From NCBI GenBank assembly GCA_031263965.1, contig JAISES010000320.1, positions 1 through 5,198 on the forward strand: 5,198 nucleotides of DNA. Direction: 5' to 3'. The first letter of the stretch is position 1. Every line of letters begins with the position of its first letter. Positions 1-5,198 of the stretch are shown here, in pieces. The notes under the pieces were generated by a model. That model saw only the letters and a list, made by a program, of their open reading frames with translations. It was not told the DNA's origin and did no database searches. The position numbers and the translations under genes were made by a program. The DNA is from Prevotella sp. (GTDB taxonomy: Bacteria; Bacteroidota; Bacteroidia; Bacteroidales; Dysgonomonadaceae).

Positions 1-875
1 CAGGTTTGCAGGTCCCCTTCCAGCCCCTCTTTAGAACTTTGTTTGACAAACCCGCCATTGGGGGTAAACATACGCTCTACGCGTTTTTCATAATTACCCG
101 GATTGTTTTCATCTTCGATAAGCAGGTTGTCGTCGTCATACTGAGCTACGAATACCCCCTGGTGATCGCTTGCCAGATCGCTGATATAGACATCTGAAAC
201 GTGATCCGCTTTCTGGATGGCGTCAATCACTTTCTGCACATAGATCACCCCGTTAAAGTCTATATTGGCGATAAATTCATTGAGCGAGGTTTCGATATTT
301 TTATATATCTCGTCTTCGTCCACTGCGCCGTCGTAATAAACAGTAACCCGCGGAATCAACACGTCTCCGTTCCGGCTCGCCACATTGACACTGGTTCCTG
401 CGAATTTGATTTTATCCATATAAGCCCTTACGGCCAATAATTCATTTTCTTCTATCCGTTGATAAGCGCCCGGCTTACCCGTGGCAATTTTGAGCAGCAA
501 TATCTTATCGTTAAATCCATCTGAGGCGTATTCCGAGTAGCTTACTTTTGAAATGACGCGCTTATCTTCATTTACCGTGTTGTATGAAAATGACGTGCCT
601 TCGTCATTCATCACCAGTTCATCTCCTGACTGGTATTTCAGTAAAGCGTTGGCATAATAGGCCGGAGTGCCGTTTATCCGGTTTTGCAATTCTTTCGCCA
701 GATCGATTCTGAAGGTGTCGAGAATGGTCTCGAACACCATAATGCAAGCTGATGTTACCCATGTAAAAGCGTCAAGAACCGACATTTTAGAGGAATTCCT
801 GAACTCGGTCAACTCTAAATACTGATCCCTGATCTGTTTGGATGCGGCATATATTTCCGTTAATGATCGCGCCAT
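1..875 (-). CDS. Baseplate J/gp47-like wedge protein, partial (C-terminus beyond left edge)
   Basis: An open minus-strand frame runs from an ATG at 875-873 to the left edge without a stop, giving 291 residues of a longer protein. It begins MARSLTEIYAASKQIRDQYL. A hydrophobic helical stretch follows (about 32-58, AFTWVTSACIMVFETIL), then a segment around 71-90 (PAYYANALLKYQSGDELV), and later AYMDKIKFAGTSVNV (151-165) with an E-rich helix and 'YVQKVIDAIQKADHVSDVYI' (212-231). This succession is what I recall for the J/gp47-like baseplate proteins of Bacteroidota phages, which form wedge subunits around the baseplate hub of contractile tails. The start overlaps the stop of the LysM gene by one base (TAATG), which implies translational coupling and fixes the start well. 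Residues 240-270 are acidic and end just before a 'TPNGGFVKQS' segment. The assignment rests on pattern memory, not on an alignment. A different baseplate wedge protein is the main alternative. Confidence 0.8.
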   Translation of the reverse strand, partial: MARSLTEIYAASKQIRDQYLELTEFRNSSKMSVLDAFTWVTSACIMVFETILDTFRIDLAKELQNRINGTPAYYANALLKYQSGDELVMNDEGTSFSYNTVNEDKRVISKVSYSEYASDGFNDKILLLKIATGKPGAYQRIEENELLAVRAYMDKIKFAGTSVNVASRNGDVLIPRVTVYYDGAVDEDEIYKNIETSLNEFIANIDFNGVIYVQKVIDAIQKADHVSDVYISDLASDHQGVFVAQYDDDNLLIEDENNPGNYEKRVERMFTPNGGFVKQSSKEGLEGDLQT

Positions 876-904
876 TACTCTTTTGTATAAATATTTCCGT
901 TAAT
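851..904. repeat. 14-bp direct repeat ATATTTCCGTTAAT, two copies 40 bp apart
   Basis: Copies lie at 851-864 and 891-904. One is in the start of the J-like gene, the other in the end of the LysM gene, on either side of the TAATG junction. Read on the minus strand as ATTAACGGAAATAT they encode different residues: I-N-G-N-I in the LysM protein and (L)-T-E-I-Y in the J-like protein, because the frames differ. Confidence 0.6.
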
Positions 905-1750
905 AATGAATTTCCACTGACCGGCCTCATTCCAGGCGGGTTCATTTATGATTGTCAGGATAGCCTGCATTCCCCGTTCCGTAGGTTCCGTATCCAGATA
1001 AACAATACAGTTTCTCCTGTTTCCGTAATTATCGACAATGTATTGCAGATAATCATCCAGCACAGATACATCCGTAAATTTGACTTTCAGGAGGTTCAAC
1101 TCTTGCGGACCCATACCGGCAACCGGCAATAAGTCCGGAATTATCATTCCCTGCAAGTTTACAATAACAGTACCCTCAAACAAGAATAGCCCTTTCAGGG
1201 AGTATCCGTTTGATTTGTTTATATATTCGTCAACGACAAGCGGTTTCACTAAAAACAGATCGCCGTTGATATCCGAAGAATCGAAAGTCATCAAAGAACA
1301 GTCTCCATAGAGTTTCATCCTTCTTGTATCTACGGTATTATCAAAATAGTGAACATATTTCTGTTGGTTCTCCGATAATACAATCGTCTGTAAACCGGAA
1401 TTGTCACCCCAGTCAACCTGCATATATCCTTGACCGCTCACGCTGAAACCGGACCGGTCATTGTTGCCGTTCACTCCACAAACAGCAATCAGGTCATAAT
1501 CAGGCTCTTTATAGTAAACATGTCTTTCCCCGTTAGCCGGAACGTAACCGTTTTCTTTAATACTGTTTACAATACCTTCGTTGATGATAAAATAATCATG
1601 GTACTCCAGTTCCATTCCGGGTGTAAGCCCGGTATTCATATTGAGCCGGTCGTTGCTTATCAGTAAATCAAACAAACCTTCAATGGAACCGTATAATTCA
1701 ATTGCGACATCAAACAGGTTCTGATTCGGTTTAACGATATGTTTGGGCAT
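875..1750 (-). CDS. LysM-domain tail/baseplate protein with PKD-like WGD region
   Basis: This is a 291-residue protein. Residues 4-50 fit a LysM fold: a 'hIVKPNQNLFDVAIELYG' opening in place of the usual V..GDTL..IA..YG, then DLLISNDRLN, and TPGMELEY as the closing strand. LysM modules bind peptidoglycan, and in contractile tails small LysM proteins sit at the hub or baseplate. Residues 108-150 carry GYMQVDWGDNSG, a WGD motif typical of PKD-like beta-sandwich domains, followed by YVHYF and MKLYGD strands. The rest (151-250) alternates short hydrophobic strands in a way that recalls leucine-rich surface proteins. The C-terminus (260-291) is compact: GMQAILTIINEPAWNEAGQWK then FIINGNIYTKE. There is no signal peptide or membrane segment, as expected for a virion part. 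The gene lies 2 nt after the upstream stop (TAAAAATG) and overlaps the next gene by one base. LysM is the more secure call. The PKD-like reading is inference from one motif. Confidence 0.72.
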   Translation of the reverse strand: MPKHIVKPNQNLFDVAIELYGSIEGLFDLLISNDRLNMNTGLTPGMELEYHDYFIINEGIVNSIKENGYVPANGERHVYYKEPDYDLIAVCGVNGNNDRSGFSVSGQGYMQVDWGDNSGLQTIVLSENQQKYVHYFDNTVDTRRMKLYGDCSLMTFDSSDINGDLFLVKPLVVDEYINKSNGYSLKGLFLFEGTVIVNLQGMIIPDLLPVAGMGPQELNLLKVKFTDVSVLDDYLQYIVDNYGNRRNCIVYLDTEPTERGMQAILTIINEPAWNEAGQWKFIINGNIYTKE

Positions 1751-1752
1751 TT

Positions 1753-2433
1753 TTAATCTGTAGTATATTGTTTTAATCCGAGTTGTAAGCCTTTAGACTC
1801 TAAATCAAATGAAGCGTTTTCAACGCTCATGCCGTCATTTTCAAATTCCCTCTGCAATACGGCTGATAATTCGGTATAGTGGACATTGCTGTTGACCCAG
1901 CGGATAAGTCCGACTCCGGTTAAAGGATACCGGTAATTGTTGGTTGGCAGGCATTTCAATAACAGGTTTGCATTTTGCCGCTGTGCAGGGATAATATTGA
2001 CATCACTTTCATTACCGGAATAAACAGCTGCGAATCCTTTGTTTAACCGGATGAAAAAGCGGTCTTCTGAAATTAACAGTAACCGGGAGGCATAAACATT
2101 CTTCATTTCGCTGCCGTATAAACCGGCTTTGGCTAAGAACCATTCGCTTCCATCTACCGGATTCTGAACAAAAGAGCTTATCTCATCATTGAATACCCTC
2201 CTTATCCTTATATAAAATTCTTTGTATTCCGGAGTATAGGGTATGGTCAGGTATATCCCGTCGTTTTTTACAGAGGCTTCTGAAATAGCGCCGGGAAGCC
2301 GGATTTCTCCATATATATAACGTGTCAGTCCTGAATCGTTTTCAACCCAGCTGAAAGGACGTAATTTGGCCGTATTCTGAGGCTCAATAATAATATCGCC
2401 TGTATTGATGTGTATTTCTATGTCTTTACGCAT
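1753..2433 (-). CDS. Probable baseplate protein with gp25/W-like C-terminal module
   Basis: This 226-residue protein seems to have two parts. Residues 1-145 are strand-rich and unfamiliar, with GDIIIEPQNTAKLRPFSWV (12-30), RYIYGEIRLPGAIS (38-51), IPYTPEYKEFYIRIRRVFND (64-83) and NPVDGSEWFLAKAGLYG (91-107). Residues about 148-218 (IPAQRQNANLLLKCLPTNNY, then RYPLTGVGLIRWVNS, ELSAVLQREFENDGMSVENA) have the rhythm of small gp25/W-like wedge proteins: a Q-x-N helix, a P-x-x-GVGL loop, and an amphipathic helix before a short beta pair. Proteins of that class usually have only about 100-150 residues and lie just before J. Here the module precedes the LysM and J-like genes, which fits a wedge role. 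It starts 15 nt after the fibre stop with an A/T-rich leader and no Shine-Dalgarno sequence, and ends 2 nt before the next start. The N-terminal part could be a fibre-docking or baseplate-specific domain. The function is inferred from context and a weak motif match. Confidence 0.55.
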   Translation of the reverse strand: MRKDIEIHINTGDIIIEPQNTAKLRPFSWVENDSGLTRYIYGEIRLPGAISEASVKNDGIYLTIPYTPEYKEFYIRIRRVFNDEISSFVQNPVDGSEWFLAKAGLYGSEMKNVYASRLLLISEDRFFIRLNKGFAAVYSGNESDVNIIPAQRQNANLLLKCLPTNNYRYPLTGVGLIRWVNSNVHYTELSAVLQREFENDGMSVENASFDLESKGLQLGLKQYTTD

Positions 2434-2448
2434 TTAATAATAGTATAT

Positions 2449-4983
2449 TTATGTAGCGGTCGTGCTATATAGCCAGTATTTCCCGTCCCACATTAATGTG
2501 ATTAATTCGCCCCGTGTAGTTGCCGTTATGCTATTAACGATTGATCCATTCAGGAGCATCATTTGTTTACCGCCGGATGTGAATGTATCGATAACCACAT
2601 TGGAACTATTGTTTAACCTTATATAATACACCTTGCCCACAGTTGTAGGCGCAGGAAATGTTATTGTTATAACGCTTAAATTATAGCAACTTAAATAACA
2701 ATCTTCATAGCTTACTGTAATATTCCCGCTAACTTGTTTTACTTTCAATGCTAAACCGGATATAACTCCACCGGCCATATATATTGCGATATTCTCCTTA
2801 GCCCCCGATGCCTGAACTAACATAGCTATGTTTTTTCCCATGTCCCATTGATCGGACTCGTCATTGTTTTCAAACCTTGCTACTGCGCGTATTGCCGTAC
2901 TTACCGGCAATACGTTGCCGCCTATCCCCGCAAATACTTTGTGCGCATCGTTTCTAAAGATGATAGATGCGTCATTTGAAAATCCGGCATTAATCAAAGA
3001 AGTACCCGATATATTAAAACCGCCTATTTTCCCGCTGGTTGCTTCAATAATACCCTTGATATACGCATTTGTTGAATACAATAGTCCGTTTTCATCTACC
3101 CGGAATGGGGCAAGCGCCGGATTGGTCGACCCTGCAAAAAACCGGACGCCTGTTTCTCCCGAACCTTCAGCGCTCATCCCTGCCTTCACTTCCCCTGAAG
3201 AATTCGAAACAAAAATATTTTTTGAAAGAACAAGTCCGTTTTCTATTGTCGTACTATTCGCAAGTGTGCTTCCAAATGTAAATATCCCGTTTGCATCCCA
3301 CTGTATATTTCCACCGGCTAAAGCTCCGCCGCCGTCAGGCTCCAACCGCCACCCATACCCGCGTATTCCTGACGCGCCAATGGTAACAGAACCGGAAGAG
3401 CCTGTAAATCCGGATGACTTACAGGTTCCGGAATAGATGGCCAGGTTATTGAATTTCCATCCGGCAATGCTGGAATCTTCACTGGATGTAAGGGAAAAGA
3501 TGGTGTTTCCGCTATTGATTCCCGTCAATTCAACACAACCCGTACTTCTTTTGAGAAAAATACCGCTATTGTTTTTAATTGTAGACTCCAAAGACGATGA
3601 AGCGACGTCGCTGATGTCTGTGGATGAAAGGTAAAGCCCTGCCGATGACGGTTCTGAAATAAAAGCAACGTATGAATTGGAAAGCCTTTGGGAAGACATC
3701 TTCCAGCCCAGTAAAGTTCCGGAAATGCTGTCAAAGGTCATCAAACCGTTCATAAAACTGATGTCGCCGTTCGCATCGATATACCAGCCATAACCCCTCA
3801 TACCGCCGGTGCCGATTGTTATAGCGCCGGATGCGCTTGTGTATTGTTTTGCCGTATTGTTTTTAGCTCCGGTGTATAGCGATTCATTGTCAAAATTCCA
3901 CCCGGCTATAAAATTTGTCGAGCCAAGTTTAAACGTATTTTTAGAATTTGCCAGATAGCCTTCTATGCCAAAGGAATTGGCGGATGTGTAATGAATAGCG
4001 ACCCCTCCGCTGTCAAGAACCTTGTCGTAATGATTGAAAGTGTCGGGAACACTGTTTAAAGTAGACATGTCGAACGGGCTTATACCGATATAATGTTTAG
4101 ACGAATCCAAAACGATATAATCGGAATAAAGCAGATTCTCAGTTATGTTCCATCCGCCGATACTTCCTTCAGCTGAAGTTATTTTCCCTTGAAAATAGGC
4201 GGAGCCGTCCTGGGAGAATTTTACGTTCCCTTTTGCAAAAGAAGCTTCACCGCTTTTATAAATTCCCCAGATAACGGTATTGTCGCTGTCTTTGGCAAAA
4301 ATACTGCCTTCCGAGAGTATCCGCAAGCATCCGTCGGATGTTTGTATGCCTCCGTTATTTATATCCCACCCGCCAATGCTGCCGCCTGTTTCGTTAATAT
4401 GGAAAATCTCTTTCCCCTCCTTGTAACCATAAATACCCGCGCTACTGTTAGGAACGATCCCTTCAGGGCCGATGTAAACGCCTGTAAGTACGCTTAGCTG
4501 GCTTTCTGAAGTGACTTTTTTTCCGACAAATAATTGCGGTGTGATAAGATAATCTCCGCCAATCTTCGTTTTATTATTTTCCCAATCCTTGATCCAGTCC
4601 AGGGTATTGACATCCCGGACGACGGTAAACTGGAAAGCGCCCCCTGTTACTTCATTATAAGAGGTTTTAAATTCAAATTTTATATGACCGGTCAGTATAT
4701 CGGTTGGAACAGCGGTTAACCTGAATCTTTTGGTTAACCCGTTATTGGCACCGGTTATCGTATATTGTATTCTTGTGTCGCTAACCTCAACTACAGATAA
4801 AGAGAAAGCAAGTTGTTTAGGGCCCAGAAATAATTCCAGGTCTGTAAATGCTTTATCCAAATTTTGATTGCCTCCGTTAAAATCCGCGCTGATCGAACAG
4901 GATGCGGGAGACATCGAAATCGTCAGTCCGTCTTTTACCGGAGTCAAAATTATGCTGTCTGTAGCTATTACGGTTTTACTCAT
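2449..4983 (-). CDS. Modular tail fibre / receptor-binding protein, 844 aa
   Basis: This is a large structural protein with phage-fibre character: rich in G, S, N and T, strand-rich, and without a signal peptide. Residues 1-125 form an N-terminal beta domain that ends in FTVVRDVNTLDW, followed by the collar IKDWENNKTKIGGDYLITPQ (131-150) and VYIGP..GIYGYKEGKEIFHIN. I associate this block with attachment of Bacteroidota phage fibres. The shaft has repeated G-W turns (SIGGWDI 202, SIGGWNI 274, FIAGWNF 358, LLGWKM 424, SIAGWKF 505, KIGGFNI 652) and a second repeat, W-x-[IL]-x3-G-x(n)-GNV-type, near 239, 400 and 545. Residues 748-844 resemble the common fibre-tip domain (FPAPTTVGKVYYIRLNNSS, then TLMWDGKYWLYS) that often carries receptor specificity. 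The frame is open up to a TTG at 5004, but the ATG at 4983 is preferred: it overlaps the upstream stop as ATGAGTAA, a coupling arrangement. Neither start has a Shine-Dalgarno sequence, as is usual in this phylum. The host receptor cannot be read from the sequence. Confidence 0.85.
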   Translation of the reverse strand: MSKTVIATDSIILTPVKDGLTISMSPASCSISADFNGGNQNLDKAFTDLELFLGPKQLAFSLSVVEVSDTRIQYTITGANNGLTKRFRLTAVPTDILTGHIKFEFKTSYNEVTGGAFQFTVVRDVNTLDWIKDWENNKTKIGGDYLITPQLFVGKKVTSESQLSVLTGVYIGPEGIVPNSSAGIYGYKEGKEIFHINETGGSIGGWDINNGGIQTSDGCLRILSEGSIFAKDSDNTVIWGIYKSGEASFAKGNVKFSQDGSAYFQGKITSAEGSIGGWNITENLLYSDYIVLDSSKHYIGISPFDMSTLNSVPDTFNHYDKVLDSGGVAIHYTSANSFGIEGYLANSKNTFKLGSTNFIAGWNFDNESLYTGAKNNTAKQYTSASGAITIGTGGMRGYGWYIDANGDISFMNGLMTFDSISGTLLGWKMSSQRLSNSYVAFISEPSSAGLYLSSTDISDVASSSLESTIKNNSGIFLKRSTGCVELTGINSGNTIFSLTSSEDSSIAGWKFNNLAIYSGTCKSSGFTGSSGSVTIGASGIRGYGWRLEPDGGGALAGGNIQWDANGIFTFGSTLANSTTIENGLVLSKNIFVSNSSGEVKAGMSAEGSGETGVRFFAGSTNPALAPFRVDENGLLYSTNAYIKGIIEATSGKIGGFNISGTSLINAGFSNDASIIFRNDAHKVFAGIGGNVLPVSTAIRAVARFENNDESDQWDMGKNIAMLVQASGAKENIAIYMAGGVISGLALKVKQVSGNITVSYEDCYLSCYNLSVITITFPAPTTVGKVYYIRLNNSSNVVIDTFTSGGKQMMLLNGSIVNSITATTRGELITLMWDGKYWLYSTTAT
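3364..3901 (-). repeat. Internal protein repeat pair in the fibre shaft (RGYGW modules)
   Basis: Within the fibre, residues 361-407 and 508-552 are two copies of one module about 147 residues apart. Each runs G-W-[NK]-F, then S-G-x-[IV]-T-I-G-x-x-G-[MI]-R-G-Y-G-W, then a D/P-G turn. The copies are clear in protein but diverged in DNA, suggesting an old duplication rather than a recent one. Confidence 0.7.
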
Positions 4984-5089
4984 TGCGTGTCCATGTATTT
5001 TCAATAATATCTACCAATTCATAATCCTCCGGCTTTTCCTGTACCGGCTTTTTCAGTTTTTTTCCGTTCCGGAAATAGAAGACATTATT
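4976..5089 (-). pseudogene. 5'-truncated small tail-operon ORF, 37 codons left
   Basis: A minus-strand frame encodes 37 residues ending in TAA at 4978-4976. It begins FYFRNGKKLKKPVQEK after three uncertain codons and ends ELVDIIENTWTRNE. Its stop overlaps the fibre ATG by 8 nt (ATGAGTAA), as expected for a true upstream neighbour in the operon. The frame has no ATG or GTG; the only TTG lies far inside, at residue 25. An in-frame TGA sits at 5092-5090, exactly where the sequence changes to the AT-rich border of a probable insertion sequence. The simplest reading is a small phage protein that lost its start codon and perhaps more N-terminal residues to that insertion. I do not recognise its function. 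Basic (RNGKKLKK) then acidic (EKPEDYE) composition is all that can be said. Another option is expression by -1 frameshifting from an ATG at 5085 (see findings). Confidence 0.5.
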
Positions 5090-5090
5090 T

Positions 5091-5103
5091 CAAATTAAAT
5101 TTG
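5091..5103. repeat. Perfect palindrome CAAAT-TAA-ATTTG
   Basis: Five-base arms flank a 3-base centre at the junction between the tail operon and the probable IS. It includes the possible -7 box. It could be part of the IS end or an operator-like site. Its short arms and AT-rich content make chance plausible. Confidence 0.4.
5096..5103 (+). promoter_or_regulatory. Possible Bacteroidota -7 box for the transposase gene
   Basis: TAAATTTG is an exact match to the TAnnTTTG -7 element known from Bacteroides promoters and lies 30-37 bases upstream of the ATG at 5133, a reasonable 5' leader length. No clear TTTG-like -33 element is found about 20 bases further upstream, so the call is weak. If true, the -33 region would fall in or next to the target DNA. 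Confidence 0.3.
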
Positions 5104-5106
5104 TAT

Positions 5107-5120
5107 CATACGTGTGTATG
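5107..5120. repeat. Perfect inverted repeat CATAC-GTGT-GTATG
   Basis: Five-base arms surround a GTGT loop, three bases after the neighbouring palindrome and 12 bases before the transposase ATG. Located in the leader of the transposase gene, it might be a small hairpin in the mRNA or a protein-binding site. The arms are too short for a confident terminator, and no T-run follows. Confidence 0.4.
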
Positions 5121-5132
5121 TACGATATTTGC

Positions 5133-5198
5133 ATGATGAAATACCAAACATGGCAAAAGACCCCGTCTCGCTTCCGGGCGATGACAGGCATTAACATA
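5133..5198 (+). CDS. Transposase, N-terminal fragment (runs off right edge)
   Basis: Only 22 residues are visible, starting with two ATG codons (5133 and 5136) and reading MKYQTWQKTPSRFRAMTGIN from the second. The pattern 'SRF-x-A-[ML]-TG-[IL]' near the N-terminus matches what I recall of IS5-like DDE transposases, whose N-terminal helix-turn-helix often reads 'rF.alTG.t...F..Ll'. These enzymes cut and join DNA at the IS ends. The frame is also open upstream, with another ATG at 5118, but 5133 or 5136 gives the more typical opening. No catalytic DDE residues lie in the window, so the family is tentative. The gene is transcribed away from the tail operon. Confidence 0.55.
   Translation, partial: MMKYQTWQKTPSRFRAMTGINI

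Larger units (their letters stand above)
5090..5198 (+). mobile_element. Left end of a probable insertion sequence (boundary approximate, continues right)
   Basis: The minus-strand tail operon stops at about 5089 and a plus-strand, transposase-like frame begins at 5133, leaving a short AT-rich leader between them. A compact leader with small inverted repeats followed at once by a transposase start is the layout of an IS left end. The upstream tail ORF being cut without a start codon supports insertion. The exact terminus cannot be fixed, because the right end and the target-site duplication lie outside the window. The true border may fall anywhere from about 5075 to 5100. Confidence 0.5.

Noticed and set aside
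6..440. Plus-strand open frames of 63 and 79 codons near the left edge
   Set aside because: They lie opposite the well-supported J-like frame, which is open across the whole stretch. Their translations show no domain-like features.
2434..2448. Terminator or promoter in the 15-nt gap after the fibre gene
   Set aside because: The gap is too short and has no hairpin. It fits a simple intergenic spacer within one operon.
2449..2760. Possible variable region of a diversity-generating retroelement in the fibre tip
   Set aside because: No reverse transcriptase, template repeat or near-copy of this segment is present in the window, so there is no support.
2864..3436. A 190-codon plus-strand open frame opposite the fibre gene
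   Set aside because: It is proline-rich and follows the codon structure of the opposite strand. The minus-strand fibre has clear repeats and domains, so this is an antisense shadow.
3525..3734. A 69-codon minus-strand frame inside the fibre gene
   Set aside because: It overlaps the fibre in another frame on the same strand and its sequence is low in recognisable structure. The fibre reading is continuous through it.
3290..3900. Repeated DNA in the fibre as a CRISPR-like or recent tandem duplication
   Set aside because: The similarity is at protein level only. The two DNA copies are diverged and there are no regular spacers.
4189..4497. A 102-codon plus-strand frame within the fibre region
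   Set aside because: It lies entirely antisense to the GGW repeat region and has no plausible start context or recognisable motif.

Overview
The window is a piece of a contractile-type phage tail/baseplate gene cluster, most likely a prophage or prophage remnant in a member of the Bacteroidota (Bacteroidales-like). The case for the host rests on protein style: the J-like baseplate N-terminus, the 'LDWI..W..NKT..G..YLITP' fibre collar and the LysM plus WGD-motif protein are of types I associate with Bacteroides-group phages. Moderate GC, absence of Shine-Dalgarno sequences and A-rich start contexts agree with this. No database search was possible, so family assignments come from motifs and recalled family patterns.

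Layout. Almost everything is coded on the minus strand, so the operon reads right to left. In order of transcription: a short 5'-truncated ORF (5089-4976), a large modular tail fibre gene (4983-2449, 844 aa from its best start), a 226-aa probable baseplate protein with a gp25/W-like C-terminal part (2433-1753), a 291-aa LysM/PKD-like tail protein (1750-875), and the first 291 residues of a baseplate J/gp47-like wedge protein (875 to the left edge, stop not reached). The junctions are tight (8-nt overlap, 15-nt gap, 2-nt gap, 1-nt TAATG overlap), which points to one polycistronic, translationally coupled unit. No promoter or terminator is visible inside it. About 96% of the window is coding.

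At the right edge the picture changes. From about 5090 there is an AT-rich strip with two perfect small palindromes and a Bacteroidota-type -7 box. A plus-strand reading frame then starts at 5133, and its 22 visible residues look like the N-terminus of an IS transposase. The small minus-strand ORF just inside this border has no usable start codon, as expected if an insertion sequence removed or separated its 5' end. The tail operon therefore seems to have been cut from its upstream genes by an IS, and its expression may be lost or altered.

How the genes work together: the J-like and gp25/W-like proteins would form baseplate wedge parts, the LysM protein a hub or peptidoglycan-contacting part, and the 844-aa fibre the receptor-binding appendage. 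Nothing in the window shows a wholly new system. The points most worth a second look are the IS border, the repeat architecture of the fibre, the fused gp25-like protein, and a possible slippery heptamer in the truncated ORF.
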